Shown in pieces: positions 43,192-54,345 of a DNA stretch of 64,000 nt; the stretch's first letter is position 1, and each line of letters opens with the position of its first letter. Origin of the DNA: Locusta migratoria (taxonomy: Eukaryota > Arthropoda > Insecta > Orthoptera > Acrididae); NCBI GenBank assembly GCA_026315105.1, contig CM048751.1, positions 335,078,649 to 335,142,648 of the forward strand, in the 5' to 3' direction. Under the pieces are notes generated by a model, which saw nothing but the letters and a program-made list of their open reading frames with translations, was not told where the DNA came from and ran no database searches. A program made the translations under genes and the position numbers.

Positions 43192-44636
43192 CGCTGGCAG
43201 TCGGTTTACGTGGTGTCTAACGGCATTGCTCCCTCTCCTGAAAGAACAGCGACCCGTTGTTAGTTTCTCTTTGGAGCCAGCTGCAATGTCCTGGATCTTG
43301 ATATTGTCATGGATCCCCTGTATGGCATTTCTGGAGGATCCTTCGCTTCTGCACAATTACCGACGATAGGCGTTCCTTTCGTAGCTTCAGCAGTATCATT
43401 ACCGTCCTTAAAGTCCTTGAACAAGAAGCCATTGTCGTCTACCTGCTCTTCAGGATCGTAGTAAGGCTTCATGCGGAGGACCTGTACAGTGTCTCTTCGT
43501 TTTTGTCGTTTCGACGACGACTCATAATCCTCGATATCGTATGTGACGTCTGACAGGCAGCGTAACACCCGATACGGACCAATCCCTTCAATAACTTTTC
43601 TGATAGTCCAGCTTTCCGGACAGGTGTAAAAATCCATACCAGATATCCTGGGCTGTACGAAACAGATCAGTGCTTGTCGTTATACCGCTGACGGTCCTTC
43701 TCTTGGGCGTCCAGTGTCCGTATGCGAGCCAGCTGTCTTGCATCTTCGACCCTGGTTATGAGCTGCTTCAAATAGTAATCCTGAGTGTGGTCCGACTGGA
43801 ACGGAAACAGCGTATCCATTGTCGTCTCAGCTTCACGGCCATGGAGCAGGAAAAACGGAGTGTTGCCTGTTGTCTTGCGGAATTGTTAGCAAATGTCACG
43901 ACTGACAGTGTTGTTTCCCAATTCTTCTGCTCAACATCGACGTACATCAATAGCATATCTACTAACGTCTTGTTAAAACGTTCTGTAAGACCATTTGTAT
44001 TGGTATGCAGTTGTTGACAATGTCGCAACGTGACATTATCTCTGATACTAGGTTTGACTGGAATACATTTACACAATCAGATATCATCACACGTGGTGTT
44101 CCATGCTTCAAAATAATGGCTTCTACAAGGAATTTTGCGATCTCTGGAGCTTCTGCAGTTGGCACAGGTTTTGGTGACAGTGTAGCGTATGAGGTAGTCA
44201 GTTCAGACTATCATCCGGTTACCTGTTGTCGACTTCGGGAACCTCCCTAAAAGATCGATCCCAACTCGGTGGAATGAAGCTGCTGCAGGTGGAATCGGTA
44301 CGAGATGCCCTTTAGGTAAATGCGGCACATGCTTCCGTCGCTGGCACTCTTTATAGTGACTCACACAGTGCTTGACAGTTCGGTAGAGACCTTTGCAGTA
44401 ACACCTGTGTCTGAATCTGTCTAGGGTCTTCACAAATCCCATATGACCGGATATTGGATCTTCATGGAAATACTTGAGAACAGCTGGCTGGAGTTGAGCT
44501 GGAACGACCAGTATCCGTATCCCTTGTATTCCGGTTCTAGTCCGTGTAAGCGACGGCTTTTACGTTGCGTAATCGGAGCCACTGTGATGCAGCTGTTGCA
44601 CAGGATACCCGGCGCCTCCACCAAACAATTTCGCGT
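43192..44636 (-). pseudogene. Gypsy-type pol remnant: integrase only
   Basis: Minus-strand frames give, in order, the zinc-binding region (YFHEDPISGHMGF then CVSHYKEC, HHCC), core domain pieces (HRVGIDLLGRFP, LKHGTPRVMISD, TNGLTERFNKTLVD) and the C-terminal region (GPYRVLRCLSDVTYDIEDYE). Frameshifts separate them. Between the right LTR and the integrase only about 120 bp of leader remain; gag, protease, reverse transcriptase and RNase H are deleted. No envelope-like frame was seen after the integrase. Confidence 0.85.
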
Positions 44637-44960
44637 TGAAATGGAAGCAGGCTTGACTTCGAAGGCAGGTTTGTCAACTGAACACAGCACTTATCCTGAA
44701 AGCAGGTTTATTGCGAACTGGACATTCACGCAGGACTCACTGCCTCTCGGGCAGAGTGCTCTGCTATTTATACAAAGACAGAATTTACCAGAAATTAGAA
44801 GAATAGTTAACGTAAGAAACATGTAGAAATTACAAGTGAATATAAGAAACATGTAAAACATTCTGGAAATGATAATGAAAGAGAAATGAATTTTTGGTGG
44901 TGGACGGGATTGAAGCGACGACCTTCAGTACCACAGTCGTTGATGCTATCCATTGCGTCA
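44637..44960 (-). repeat. Long terminal repeat, 5' copy, with embedded tRNA-like sequence
   Basis: In element sense it begins TGACGCAATGGATAGCATC and ends CCATTTCA. The first 70 bases look like a tRNA gene (A-box-like TGACGCAATGGATAGC, B-box-like GCTTCAATCCCG, ending CCACC). Further in is GTATAAATAGCAGAGCACTCTGCC (TATA plus likely start) and GCAATAAACC (poly-A signal). Confidence 0.8.
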
Positions 44961-45405
44961 TGCCGGCTATATTGTCCAAAAGTGGGAAACTGATACATTT
45001 CTTCTTCAACACCGGAATCCAGATTTTAGTTTCACGCCCTCCTACTTCCTATTGAATTTATTGGGCGTTTTACAGTTTCTATAGCCTCTCTACACAGTCT
45101 TTCGTGGTATCCATATGTGGCTGCTAAAAACTGAGTCTTATCAAATTGTCAAATTCAATAAGGCGGTCCCGTGGTTGAAAAACAACTTGTTCAGCAAAAG
45201 CTGATGAGTCAAACTTTTCTCTCCTACAGTTGCTCTTGTGCTCTTCTAGTATTTTTATTATTATTTTATTTATTTATTTACTTTTTTGTGGTTGGGGGTG
45301 GGGTGGGTGACGTTTGGTTTGAGTAATAAATCCACAAGACCGCGGTATAATAGCCCGGAAAATTCTTAGTAATATTGACCTTTCCTGATGTGAAAGTTTA
45401 CATTT
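44961..45405. other. Stretch without recognised element
   Basis: AT-rich apart from GGGGGTGGGGTGGGTG near 45293. No identified frame. Confidence 0.4.
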
Positions 45406-45408
45406 TAC

Positions 45409-46080
45409 ACTCCTGGCCATTAAAATTGCAACACCACGAAGATGACCTGCTATAGACGCGAAATTTAACCGACAGGAATACCATGCTGTGATATACAAAT
45501 GATTACCTTCTCAGAGCATTCACGCAAGGTTGGCACCGGTGGCGACACCTACAATGTGCTGACATGAGGAAAGATTCCAACCGATTTCTCATAAACAAAC
45601 AACAGTTGTCCGGCTTTGCATGTTGAAACGTTGTTGTGATGTCTCGTGTAAGGAGGAGAAATGCGTACCATCACGTTTCTGACTTTTATAAAGGTCGGAT
45701 TGTAGCCTGTCGCGATTGCGGTTTACTGTATCGCGATATTGCTCCTAGCGTTGCTCGCGGTCCAATGATTGTTAGCAGAATATGGAACCGGTGGTTTCAG
45801 GAGGGCGATATGGAACTCCATGCTGGATCCAAATGGCCTCGAATCATTAGGAGTCGAGATGACAGGCATGTTATCCACATGGCTGTAACGGATTGTGTAG
45901 CCACGTGCTGATCCCTGAGTCAACAGATAGGGACGTTTGAAAGACAATAACCATCAGCATGAACAGTTCGACGACGTTTGCAGCAGCATGGACTGTCAGC
46001 TTGGATATTATGACTGCCGTTATCATTGACACTGCATCACAGACAGGAGCGCCTGTGATGGTGTACGCAACGAGGCAATT
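45409..46080 (+). pseudogene. 3'-truncated Tc1-like transposon
   Basis: Terminus CACTCCTGGCCATTAAAATTG, then an N-terminal transposase frame from about 45636 (MSRVRRRNAYHHVSDFYKGRIVA, IVSRIWNRWFQE) matching the minus-strand copy at 25843. Frameshifts follow, and homology ends near 46080 after GTGATGGTGTACGCAACGA. The DDE core is lost. Confidence 0.85.
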
Positions 46081-47100
46081 GGGTGCCCTTTTAATGGGCA
46101 GTAGTGTATTCATCCCCATTGCCGCGTGAAAGCCGTGGTGTGTAGTAAATATGGGATGTAATTTAATGAAGTGAGGGAGGCCGGAATGCCTGTTCCAGCC
46201 CTGTAGGGCCAGCGCTGGTGCCCTGCGGCACAGAGTAACATATACAGAGGAGAAGCCCCCCCCCCCCCTAAACCACTGTCCTACGCTCCCCTCGTAGTTC
46301 CGTAAGATGCTAGCAGGTGTCAGGCGGTTCCCTGGCTTAGGGTGCCTCTCGCACGTCAGAGGGTATTGTGGAGGGGAGGCTGAGGGGAGAGATCCTGCTG
46401 CATGCCAGGAGGCCACGGCTGTGTCCGGCTTGCTGGCGTTTGAGGGGAGGTGGTGGTGGGGACAACCGCTATCTGCCGCCTGCTCTGGCCAGTTTAAAGA
46501 GCTGCTTCTGAGCGCAGCGCCATCATGGGACATCTTACGGACCTGCTGGAAACCCTCCCTCCCCGCACCCCTGAGCGTGTGACCGGGCCCTTACGGAGGT
46601 TTCGCGTCTGTATATATTTGTCTGTGCCTGCGGCGGCCTCATTAGCGTCAGGGCGCTGGGCGGCCCCTCTTATTGGCTGCGCCCCGCGGCCTCCTCAGCG
46701 CGTGCCGGGAATGCAACCGGCCCACTGAGCGAGTGAAGGGGATGCACAGCGCAAGACACGGCATGTCTGCAGTTATCCGAGACCTTCCAACACCCCTGCG
46801 GACATCTACAGTGTCGTCGCCTCGTTCGCACAGCGCCTCTAAGTTTCGATAGCGGCTCTCAACTTTACACCCCCGATGGTTTTTCACAATTCATATTCCA
46901 CACTTCTAGAAGCTGTAGTGGGGACTTGGAAAGGCAAATTTTTACGTACATCGGAGCAGGCGTAGCATGGCCGATGAGTCAGTAACGTGCAATTGCCTGC
47001 GAGTCTGTTGGAGTGGAGGGGAAGAGTAACGGGACAGCACAGCCGCAGCGCATAGCGCACATCAGTCCGGCCGTCCCACCGCCACCAGCACTGAGTAGCT
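46081..47100. other. GC-rich, CpG-rich block without recognised gene
   Basis: 46180-47100 is far richer in GC and CpG than the rest of the window. It contains an inverted CCAAT box (TTATTGGCTGCG near 46660), a TATATATTTG at 46611 and a C run at 46257-46268. No frame has homology I recognise. It could be a CpG-island promoter, a long terminal repeat of an unknown element or an element 5' UTR; it directly precedes the Penelope-like fragment. Confidence 0.4.
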
Positions 47101-48470
47101 TACTTCCAGGATTAAAAAATGCTCAGTCTCTGTTGCAGTATTTTATTTTCCAATAACGTGTTTTGCGTTGTTAGCGCATCGTCAGACTGGAAAAAGACAA
47201 AGGTTTTGTTACCGTCCGTGTACCTGGCGGGCAGCGAATCTAATGTGGCTAAGGTAAGTAAATTTGAAAATTCAGACTTACTTGTGCGGAGCCACAGAAC
47301 AATCTATTGCTGTGTAGGAGGTATCACAACAATTTGTGTTATTCGGCGCCTGCAAAGAGGTAAACGTACAAAGTGCATAAGGGTTATTTGAGCTAGAATA
47401 ATTAGGGAGTAAAGGGGTTTGTGGTATGGACATTAATGGAACGCTTTTATATGATAAAACTCACCATAGCAGCAGAGGAGTCGATGTCGCGGCAGGTCCA
47501 CGTTTACAACTGGTAGTATTTTTAATAACTGCGGAACATAAATGCGACCGTTAAACAGAGCGATTATTGGCAGAGTTACGCCTGCGAGAATGAGCGGCCA
47601 GAGATGTTTGTGACGTGAGGGAATGAATCTTGTGAAATGATACATCTTGGTATGAAACAATAATAAATGAATGAAAACGAGATTATTAGAGGCGTGAGGG
47701 TGGGGCGGGAGAAAGATGTGAATTGTCAGAAGGGGGGTCATTTTGGAAACAGTTGGATAACATGATGTTGTGAAAAGTTTGATGTTTTGTGATGAGCTGT
47801 TCGTTGAGACTGTGTTCTGGGGACTGTTTTACAAACTTAGTGATTTGTAATTCTTCAAGAAGTGAGAGTTTTTTTCCTTTGGGGGCGATGTGAAGAACTT
47901 GTAATTTGTCAAGGGGAACTGAATGTATTTGCTTCTTTTGAGGTGCTCGGAAAAGGCCGAATTATTTTTGGCAGCGCCTTTTTTAGTTAAGAGATGTTCT
48001 TGGAACCTAGTTTTGAAGGCTCGTCCAGTTTGGCCAATGTATGATAAGGGGCACTGCAAACATCGTATTTTGTACACGCCTGACTGGCTAAAAGAGTCTT
48101 TAACTAGCCGTTCACTGTGGTGAAAGCGATACTGGATCTTGTCATTGACCATGAAGGCTACATATTTGTGGGTGGTTTTAAGAAGTGCGGCAAGTCTGTA
48201 AGAAAGATTTCCTATGAATGGTAAGGAGAGGTAGATGGATTCAGTATTGATGGTGCTAGAGAGGAGGGAAGTGTTATTTTTAGAGTTTTTCCTGCTGTAC
48301 AATCGGTCGACCAGGCTCGTCTGGTATCTGTTGGTTCCAGCAATGTGCCGCAGGTTAGCTAGTTCTTGCTCAACTGTTTCACTGTTTAAAGGGAGGTCGC
48401 ATAAGCGGTTCCAGGAGTTGACACCATTATCCGCTCTGTGTAGTTTGTGTATTTTGTGCAGCTATAACCG
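47101..48470 (-). pseudogene. Penelope-like retroelement, 3' portion
   Basis: The minus-strand frame 48302-47829 contains FIGNLSYRLAALLK, SGVYKIRCLQCPLSYIGQTGRAFKTRF-like sequence (GIY-YIG endonuclease: GVYKI...YIGQT, then R and FQEHL) and SEHLKRSKY. The RT is missing except possibly at the right edge (ELANLRHIAG, NRYQTSLVDRL). The left 47120-47260 region with TTTGCGTTGTTAGCGCATCGTCAGAC resembles the terminal repeat of such elements. It is a different family from 15382. Confidence 0.72.
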
Positions 48471-50045
48471 ATTGTGGAATGTGACAGTATTAAGAGCAAG
48501 TTAGGTGGTAGGAAAGTGATCCACAGTCAGGCTCGTGAAATTGTTGCAGATGTTTACAGGTTCATGAAGAGAGAAACAGAAATGAAAACACCTTTAAAAA
48601 TTTGTAAAATACAGAAACGTATGTGTGAGGCTACTGGGGTGGCTATTCATTCCCTCAGGAGTATTGTCGCCGAAGAAAAACGATGTATCCAGTCACATGG
48701 CTCTTTTAGCACGTCTAACAAAAGAAAAGTGCGAAAAATTCCTAAAACATATTTATGTGCAATAAGAAGAACTATTTATGAATTTCATCGTTCTGAAGGA
48801 GAACGGACAACCGTCAAATCCTTGTTAGCTGTTCTGAAAGAAAAAATTGACGTGAAAGAAAGCAGATGGTCTTTGACGAGAAATATGGAGGAACTGGGAA
48901 ACAGTCCATAAAAAACCTAAAAGTTCTCATTGAAAGGTCAGACATATGACAAACGAGAGTGCAATATTTGAGCCGGCCGCGGTGGCCGCGGGGACTGAGG
49001 AGCTTCAGTCACGGTCTGCACGGCCACTACGGTCGGGGGTTCGAATCCCCCCTCGGGCATGGATATTTGTGCCGTCCTTAGTCTTAGTTAGTTGATAAGT
49101 AGTTTGTAAGTTTAGGGACTGATGACCCCGTAGTTAAGTCCCATAGACTATACAAACATTTGAACATTTTGCAATATTTGAAAAGTTTGTTACAATTTAG
49201 AAAACAGACCTATAATTTATCTGGACGAGACTTATGTTCATTCGACCCACACACAGACGAATGTTTGGACTGATGCAGGTGGTTCAGAGTTGAAAACTCC
49301 TGTTACTCATGCCGATAGTGAAAACGGGTTTGTAAAAGACGCGCTGTTGACATTCGGATCTGGGAAGACAACTGGAGATTATCATCGTGATATGAACTAT
49401 GACAAATATGAAAAATGGATAAAAATTTAATTAAATTCAAAACTTCCACCAAAGTCAGTGGTTGTTGTAGACAATGCTCCTATCAATATGTTCAACAAAA
49501 TCAGGCACCAACATCAAATTCTAGGAAAGCGGACATGGTTAAATGGCTTCAAGAGTGTAACATCCCACACTCCAGCTCAATGTTAAAACCGGACTGTACA
49601 GCATCATTCAACTACACAAACCAAAATTCAAAAATTTTAAAATTGACTTATTATTTTCTGAGTTTGGACACTCTGTTTTAAAGCTGCCACCATACCACCC
49701 GGAGTTAAATCCTATTGAAATAATCTGGAACACTGTGAAAGGAAACGTGTCCAAAAGATATATTCCTTTTAACATTGATGATGTCGCCGGATTAGTAACG
49801 GACACATGCAAATCTATTATAGCGGTTGATTGAAAAAAACGTGACCACTGTAGGAAAATTGAGGAAGAATACATGGACTTAGAGCCTCACATGACGCCAC
49901 GGAACAATTTATTATCAGATTAGGCGAGGACTATGACAGCGTAGAGAGTGGAGAAAAGACGGACAGCTCTAGTGAATGTGAAAGAGACGAACCAGACTTA
50001 AGTGGAATAGAACCACTGAACTCAAACCTTTCTATAAATTGTATA
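48471..50045 (+). pseudogene. Decayed IS630/Tc1-mariner-type transposase gene
   Basis: In order: an N-terminal helix-turn-helix region (frame 48474-48911), IYLDETYVHS near 49215 (first Asp), SENGFVKDALLTFGSG, NYDKYEKW, VVVDNAPINMF near 49460 (second Asp), TSNSRKADMVKWLQE, and LPPYHPELNPIEIIWNTVKGNV near 49685-49745 (catalytic Glu). Several frameshifts and stops break it, and a SINE interrupts it at 48972. An RTE element follows about 30 bases after its likely stop. No termini were seen. Confidence 0.82.
48972..49169 (+). mobile_element. tRNA-derived SINE (family A) in the transposase gene
   Basis: Complete copy (GCCGGCCGCGGTGGCCGCGGGGACTGAGG head, B-box GGGTTCGAATCCCC). TGCAATATTTGA at 48960-48971 and 49170-49181 is a perfect 12-bp target duplication. 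Confidence 0.94.
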
Positions 50046-50392
50046 CATTGTTGTTGTTGTTATGGTCTTTAGTCCGGAGACTGGTTTGATGCAGCTCTCC
50101 ACCCTACTATAACCTGAGCAAGCCTTTTCATCTCCTCATAAGAACGGCAACCCACATCTACTTGATTCTGCTTACTATACGCGTCTCTTGGTCTCCCTCT
50201 GCGATTTTTACCCCACATACTTCCCTCCAATGCTAAATTCACGATTCCCTGATGTCTAAGAATGTATCCTACCAAGCGATCCCTTCTTTTAGTCAGGGTA
50301 TGCCAAAAATTCCTTTTCTCACCAATTCTGTTCAGTACCTCTTCATTAGTTATGCGATCTACCCACCTAATCTTCAGCATTCTTCTGTAGCA

Positions 50393-51319
50393 CTACATTT
50401 CAAAAGCCTCTATTCTCTTCCTGTCCGCACTGCTTGTCGTCCATGTTTCACTCCCGTACAAGGCAACACTCCACACAAATGCCTTCAGAAACGACTTCCT
50501 TACGCTTAAATTAATATTCGATATTAGCAAATTTCTCTTTTTCAAAAATGCTTTTCTTCCCATTCCCATTCTGAATTTTATATCCTCTGTACTGCGACCA
50601 TCGCATGATATTTTACTACCTAAGTAACAAAACTCATTTACCACCTTCATTGTTTCGTTACCTATTCTAATTCCTTCAGCATCGCCTGATTTTCTAAGAC
50701 CGCATTCCATTATTTTTGATTTGCTCTTGTTAATATTCATTTTATACGCTCTCTTCAACACACTGTCCATTCCATTCAGCTGCTCTTCCAGGTACTTTGC
50801 TGTCTCTGACAGAATTACAATGTCATCAGCAAAACGCAATGTTTTTATTTCTTCCCCCTGAACTTTAATCCCCACTCCAAATTTTTCCTTGCTTTCCTTC
50901 ACCGCCTGCTCGATGTACAAGTTGAATAGCATTGGAGAAAGGCAACAACCCTGTCTTATTCCCTTCCCAACTGATGCTTCCCTTTCACGCCCTTCGAGTC
51001 TAATAACTGCGGTCTGGCTTTTGTACAAGTTGTAAATAACTCTCCTTTCCCTATCTTTTACCCATGCTGACTTCAGAATTTGAAAGAGTGTATTCCAGTC
51101 AACATTGTCAAATGCTTTATCCAAATCTACAAAAGCTAAAAATGTAGTTTTGCCTTTCCTTAATCTATCTTCTAAGATAAGACGTAAAGTAAGTGTTGCC
51201 TCCCGGGTTCCTATGTTCCTCCTGAATCCAAACTGATCGTCCCCAAGGTCAGCTTCTACCAGCTTTTCCATTCTCCTGTAGATAATTCGTGTCAAAATTG
51301 TGCAACCATGACTTATCAA
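50393..51319 (-). CDS. RTE reverse-transcriptase frame
   Basis: A 308-codon open frame with RT fingers and palm: FVDLDKAFD (first Asp), IRQGCCLSP, FADDIVIL (catalytic Asp pair), then the thumb and SVALYGSETWT. The downstream continuation to the C-terminus (VDRITNEEVLNRIGEKRNFW) is in another frame at 50380-50069. It directs target-primed reverse transcription in intact elements. Not a host gene. Confidence 0.88.
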   Translation of the reverse strand: MISHGCTILTRIIYRRMEKLVEADLGDDQFGFRRNIGTREATLTLRLILEDRLRKGKTTFLAFVDLDKAFDNVDWNTLFQILKSAWVKDRERRVIYNLYKSQTAVIRLEGREREASVGKGIRQGCCLSPMLFNLYIEQAVKESKEKFGVGIKVQGEEIKTLRFADDIVILSETAKYLEEQLNGMDSVLKRAYKMNINKSKSKIMECGLRKSGDAEGIRIGNETMKVVNEFCYLGSKISCDGRSTEDIKFRMGMGRKAFLKKRNLLISNINLSVRKSFLKAFVWSVALYGSETWTTSSADRKRIEAFEM

Positions 51320-51811
51320 ACTGATGGTTCTATAATTTTCACACCTGATTTATTTGGAATAGGGATTATTACATTTTTCTTAAAGTCTGAGGGTATTTCG
51401 CCTGTCTCATACATCCTACACACCAGTTCAAATAGTCTCTCCCCAAATGCCTCTTTTATTTTCCTGTAGGCGGTATCTACTTTTCCCCTTCTTATACGTT
51501 CTTCTACAGATTTGCATTTGGCTTCTAGCCATTCCTGCTTAGCCATTTTGCGCTTCCTGTGAATCTCATTTTGTAGTCGTCTGTACTGCATTTTTCCTGT
51601 TTCATTTACTGCATTTTTATATTTTCTCCTTTCATCAATTAAATTTAGTATTTCCTGTGATATCCAAGGATTTTTTTGTAGGTCTTGCCTTTCTACCTAT
51701 TTTGTCCTCTGCTGCCTTCACTATTTCATCTCTTAATGCTACCCATTCCTCTTCTACTGTTTTATTCCCCCCTGTTTCTGTCAATTGTTGCCTAAATCTC
51801 CCTCTGAAATT

Positions 51812-52831
51812 CTACAGAATTTCAATTTCCTTCAATTTATCTAAGTCCCATCTCCTTATTTTACTACCTTTCTGCAGTTTTTTCAGTTTCAGCCTACAGT
51901 TCATGACTAACGAATTATGGTCAGAGTCTATATCTGCCCCTGGGTATGCCTTACTGTTTATAACCTGGTTCCGGAATCTATGTCTTACAATTATAAAATC
52001 TATCTGATACCTTCCGGTGTCTCCTGGTCTCTTCCATGTATACAACCTTCTTTTCTGATTCTTAAACCACGTGTTTGTTACGATTAAATCATGTTCCGTG
52101 TAAAATTCTACCAGGCGACTTCCTCTTTCATTCCTCCTGCCCAGTCCATATACACCTATTATTTTTCCTTCTCTTCCTTTTCCTACTACTGAATTCCAGT
52201 CTCCCATCACAATTAAGTTTTCCTCTCCCTTAACTGTCTGAATAATTCCCTTTAGCTCCTCATATATTTCCTCGATCTCCTCGTCATCGGCAGAGCTAGT
52301 TGGCATATAAACCTGTACTACTGTTGTCGGTGTTGGCTTCGTATCTATCTTGACAATGATAATGCGATCACTGTGCTGCTCATAGTAGTTTACCCGCATT
52401 CCTATTTTCTTATTCATTATCAGTCCTACTCCTGTGATACCCCCAACTGATTTTGTATTTATCATCCTGTACTCACCTGACCAGAAATCCTGTTCATCCT
52501 GCCACCGAACTTCACTAATCCCCACTATATCTAACTTCAACCTATCCATTTCCCTTTTTAAATTTTCTAATTTTCCTACCCGATTAAGGGATCTAACATT
52601 CCACGCTCCGATCCGTAGAATGCCAGTATTGGCTTTCCTGATGACAACATCCTCCTGAGTAGTCCCCGCCCGAAGATCCGAATAGGGGACTATTTTACCT
52701 CCGGAATATTTTACCCGAGAGGATGCCATCATCATATTTGCATACAGTAGAGCTGCATGTCCTCTGGAAAAGTAACGGCTGTAGTTTCCCCTTGCTTTCA
52801 GCCGTTCGCAGTAGCTGTGTGGCAAGGCCAC
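51812..52831 (-). CDS. RTE endonuclease-domain frame
   Basis: A 339-codon open frame. Residues about 72-300 form an endonuclease/exonuclease/phosphatase domain with NVRSLN, EVRWQ, GDWNS and SDHNS motifs (Asn, Glu, Asp/Asn, Asp-His of the active site). Frames like this are often labelled craniofacial development protein 2-like in insect annotation; here the flanking RT shows it is the first part of the LINE polyprotein. It is open but disconnected from RT by a downstream frameshift. Confidence 0.85.
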   Translation of the reverse strand: MALPHSYCERLKARGNYSRYFSRGHAALLYANMMMASSRVKYSGGKIVPYSDLRAGTTQEDVVIRKANTGILRIGAWNVRSLNRVGKLENLKREMDRLKLDIVGISEVRWQDEQDFWSGEYRMINTKSVGGITGVGLIMNKKIGMRVNYYEQHSDRIIIVKIDTKPTPTTVVQVYMPTSSADDEEIEEIYEELKGIIQTVKGEENLIVMGDWNSVVGKGREGKIIGVYGLGRRNERGSRLVEFYTEHDLIVTNTWFKNQKRRLYTWKRPGDTGRYQIDFIIVRHRFRNQVINSKAYPGADIDSDHNSLVMNCRLKLKKLQKGSKIRRWDLDKLKEIEIL

Positions 52832-53035
52832 ATTAGCTGATGTTACAAGGCCAGCTCAGTCAATCATCCAGACTGTTGCCCCCGTAACTACTGAAAAGGC
52901 TGCTGCCCATCTTCAGGAACCACACGTTTGTCTGGCCTCTCCACTGTGGTTGCACCTACGGTACGGCTATCTGCATCGTTGAGGCACGCAAGCCACCCCA
53001 CCTCGGCAATGTCTGTGGTTCTACGCGAGCGTAAA

Positions 53036-53932
53036 CATTGTAAACTGTAAATATCCTGTTGTAAATATTTGCAAATAAAACAAAAATTGTGAATAACTTT
53101 TAACGCAGCCACTGGCAGTCTCAAGCCTCCAAATTGAACATTATAATAAGCTCGGAATGCAGAGAGAAAGTTATTTCTCAGATGACAATACGCTCGTAAA
53201 TTATAAAATATATATCATATTTTATGCATTGTGTTGCAGAGACACTAGGCATTTCGATTAAAAAAACTGAAGAAGGAATGCAGCTAGAGATACATTCTTT
53301 TTATTTTTAAACTACACCATTTTATTTGTACAAAATAATAAGCGATGAGCGTTTTCCGCAGTTTGGTTATTTTTCCTCATTTATTGAAGTAAAGGCACCT
53401 CAGGCACCCCCGGGTGGTGTGGAGGGGTGCTGTGACCTCTCTCCCCACTCCGCTCCCTCACCCGATCCTCTCTCGCATTTCACCGGCCATGCTACACCTG
53501 CTCCGCTGTACAAACCCATCTCTGGAAATCTAATCTTGTTTCGAAGATCTCCTGAACATTGACGCTTTGTATGTATAATGCATGAAGTACACAGTTTGTA
53601 AAGGGCTTATCTGTAGCTATTTAATTGCTCTTTCATATTTTTATTCCGTAAGATGTATTCTACTGTGTTTGGAAGAGCATTGTGTAATACCTAGCATGAG
53701 TAAAACATGGAGCATATAATCTAGTGAACAAGTATCTCGTGGGAAAACTCCGCCCATATTTTCTTCTATAATCTGATTGGTTCTTACAAGTAATCTCAGT
53801 CCGAGAAACCTTCCCAGCATTTTTATTGACATTCAATATACAGTAATTAATTTAATTACGTCGATGTGTACAATGTAATTATCTCGTATTACGCTATGTT
53901 CTTGTCATATAAAGAATTATTTAAACGTAAGT
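53036..53932. other. AT-rich stretch without recognised element
   Basis: Contains no motif I can name. 53400-53480 is CT-rich on the + strand. Confidence 0.4.
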
Positions 53933-53936
53933 TTAA

Positions 53937-54345
53937 CCTCCTGTCCTTGGAATTTTTTTCTTAAAAAATCATTGGAAAGGCATTTAGTATGTTATGATGT
54001 TCACAAATAACAATGAAAAAATAAAGAAAAAATTATTTGTTGCATAATTTTGATGCAAAAGGTGGAATCAAGTTTCAGACATCGGGACTCAATGAATATA
54101 CTAATTGAAGATATACATTTTATTAATGTGTGCAAAAATACGAATATAGTGAACATTACACATTGAGAACACTATTTTAATCTGTGTGATATTTAACATA
54201 ATAATTCCGTTCTGAAGTTTGGCATAGAAACAGCTTACATTCACAGCATGAAACATTAGTTTTGCTCCTGCATTCTTGGAATCTGCACCTTTCATATGTG
54301 TTGTGATGCAACTTAGGCACGTGACCAGCTTTCGTCGTTCGCCTT
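53937..54345 (-). pseudogene. piggyBac-like transposase C-terminus with terminal repeat
   Basis: A minus-strand frame ending with a stop at about 54180 reads ERCRFQECRSKTNVSCCECK followed by LFLCQ, a cysteine-rich piggyBac tail (CxxxxC, CxxC, C). On the left, TTAA at 53933-53936 is followed by CCTCCTGTCCTTGGAATTTTTTTC, resembling the left terminus of the MITE at 20543 (CCTCCTCAGTCCTGTGAATTTTTTTTTC). The catalytic Asp region and the right terminus were not found; the right extent is uncertain. Confidence 0.55.

Larger units (their letters stand above)
50047..53035 (-). mobile_element. Nearly full-length RTE-type LINE
   Basis: The minus strand begins with a 5' UTR (53030-52840), then an apurinic-type endonuclease frame 52831-51812 (RIGAWNVRSLN, ISEVRWQDE, VMGDWNSVVG, IDSDHNSLVM), a linker (51591-51316) and reverse transcriptase 51319-50393 (LAFVDLDKAFDNVDW, IRQGCCLSPMLFNLYIEQ, FADD at 50833-50822, FCYLGSKISCDGRSTEDIK), ending in the GACCATAACAACAACAACAA tail. 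Endonuclease plus RT without RNase H and a trinucleotide tail are RTE features. About 70 codons are deleted around 51440 and the frame shifts at 51320, so it is not intact. A short ACATTGT repeat at both ends may be the target duplication. Confidence 0.9.

Noticed and set aside
46307..46728. Frames in the CpG-rich block as a coding gene
   Set aside because: Long frames are expected in GC-rich DNA; several frames are open on both strands and none shows a motif.
50393..52831. Long minus-strand frames as host genes (for example craniofacial development protein 2-like)
   Set aside because: Endonuclease and reverse transcriptase lie in order with an RTE tail; a second damaged copy at 12463 confirms a mobile element.
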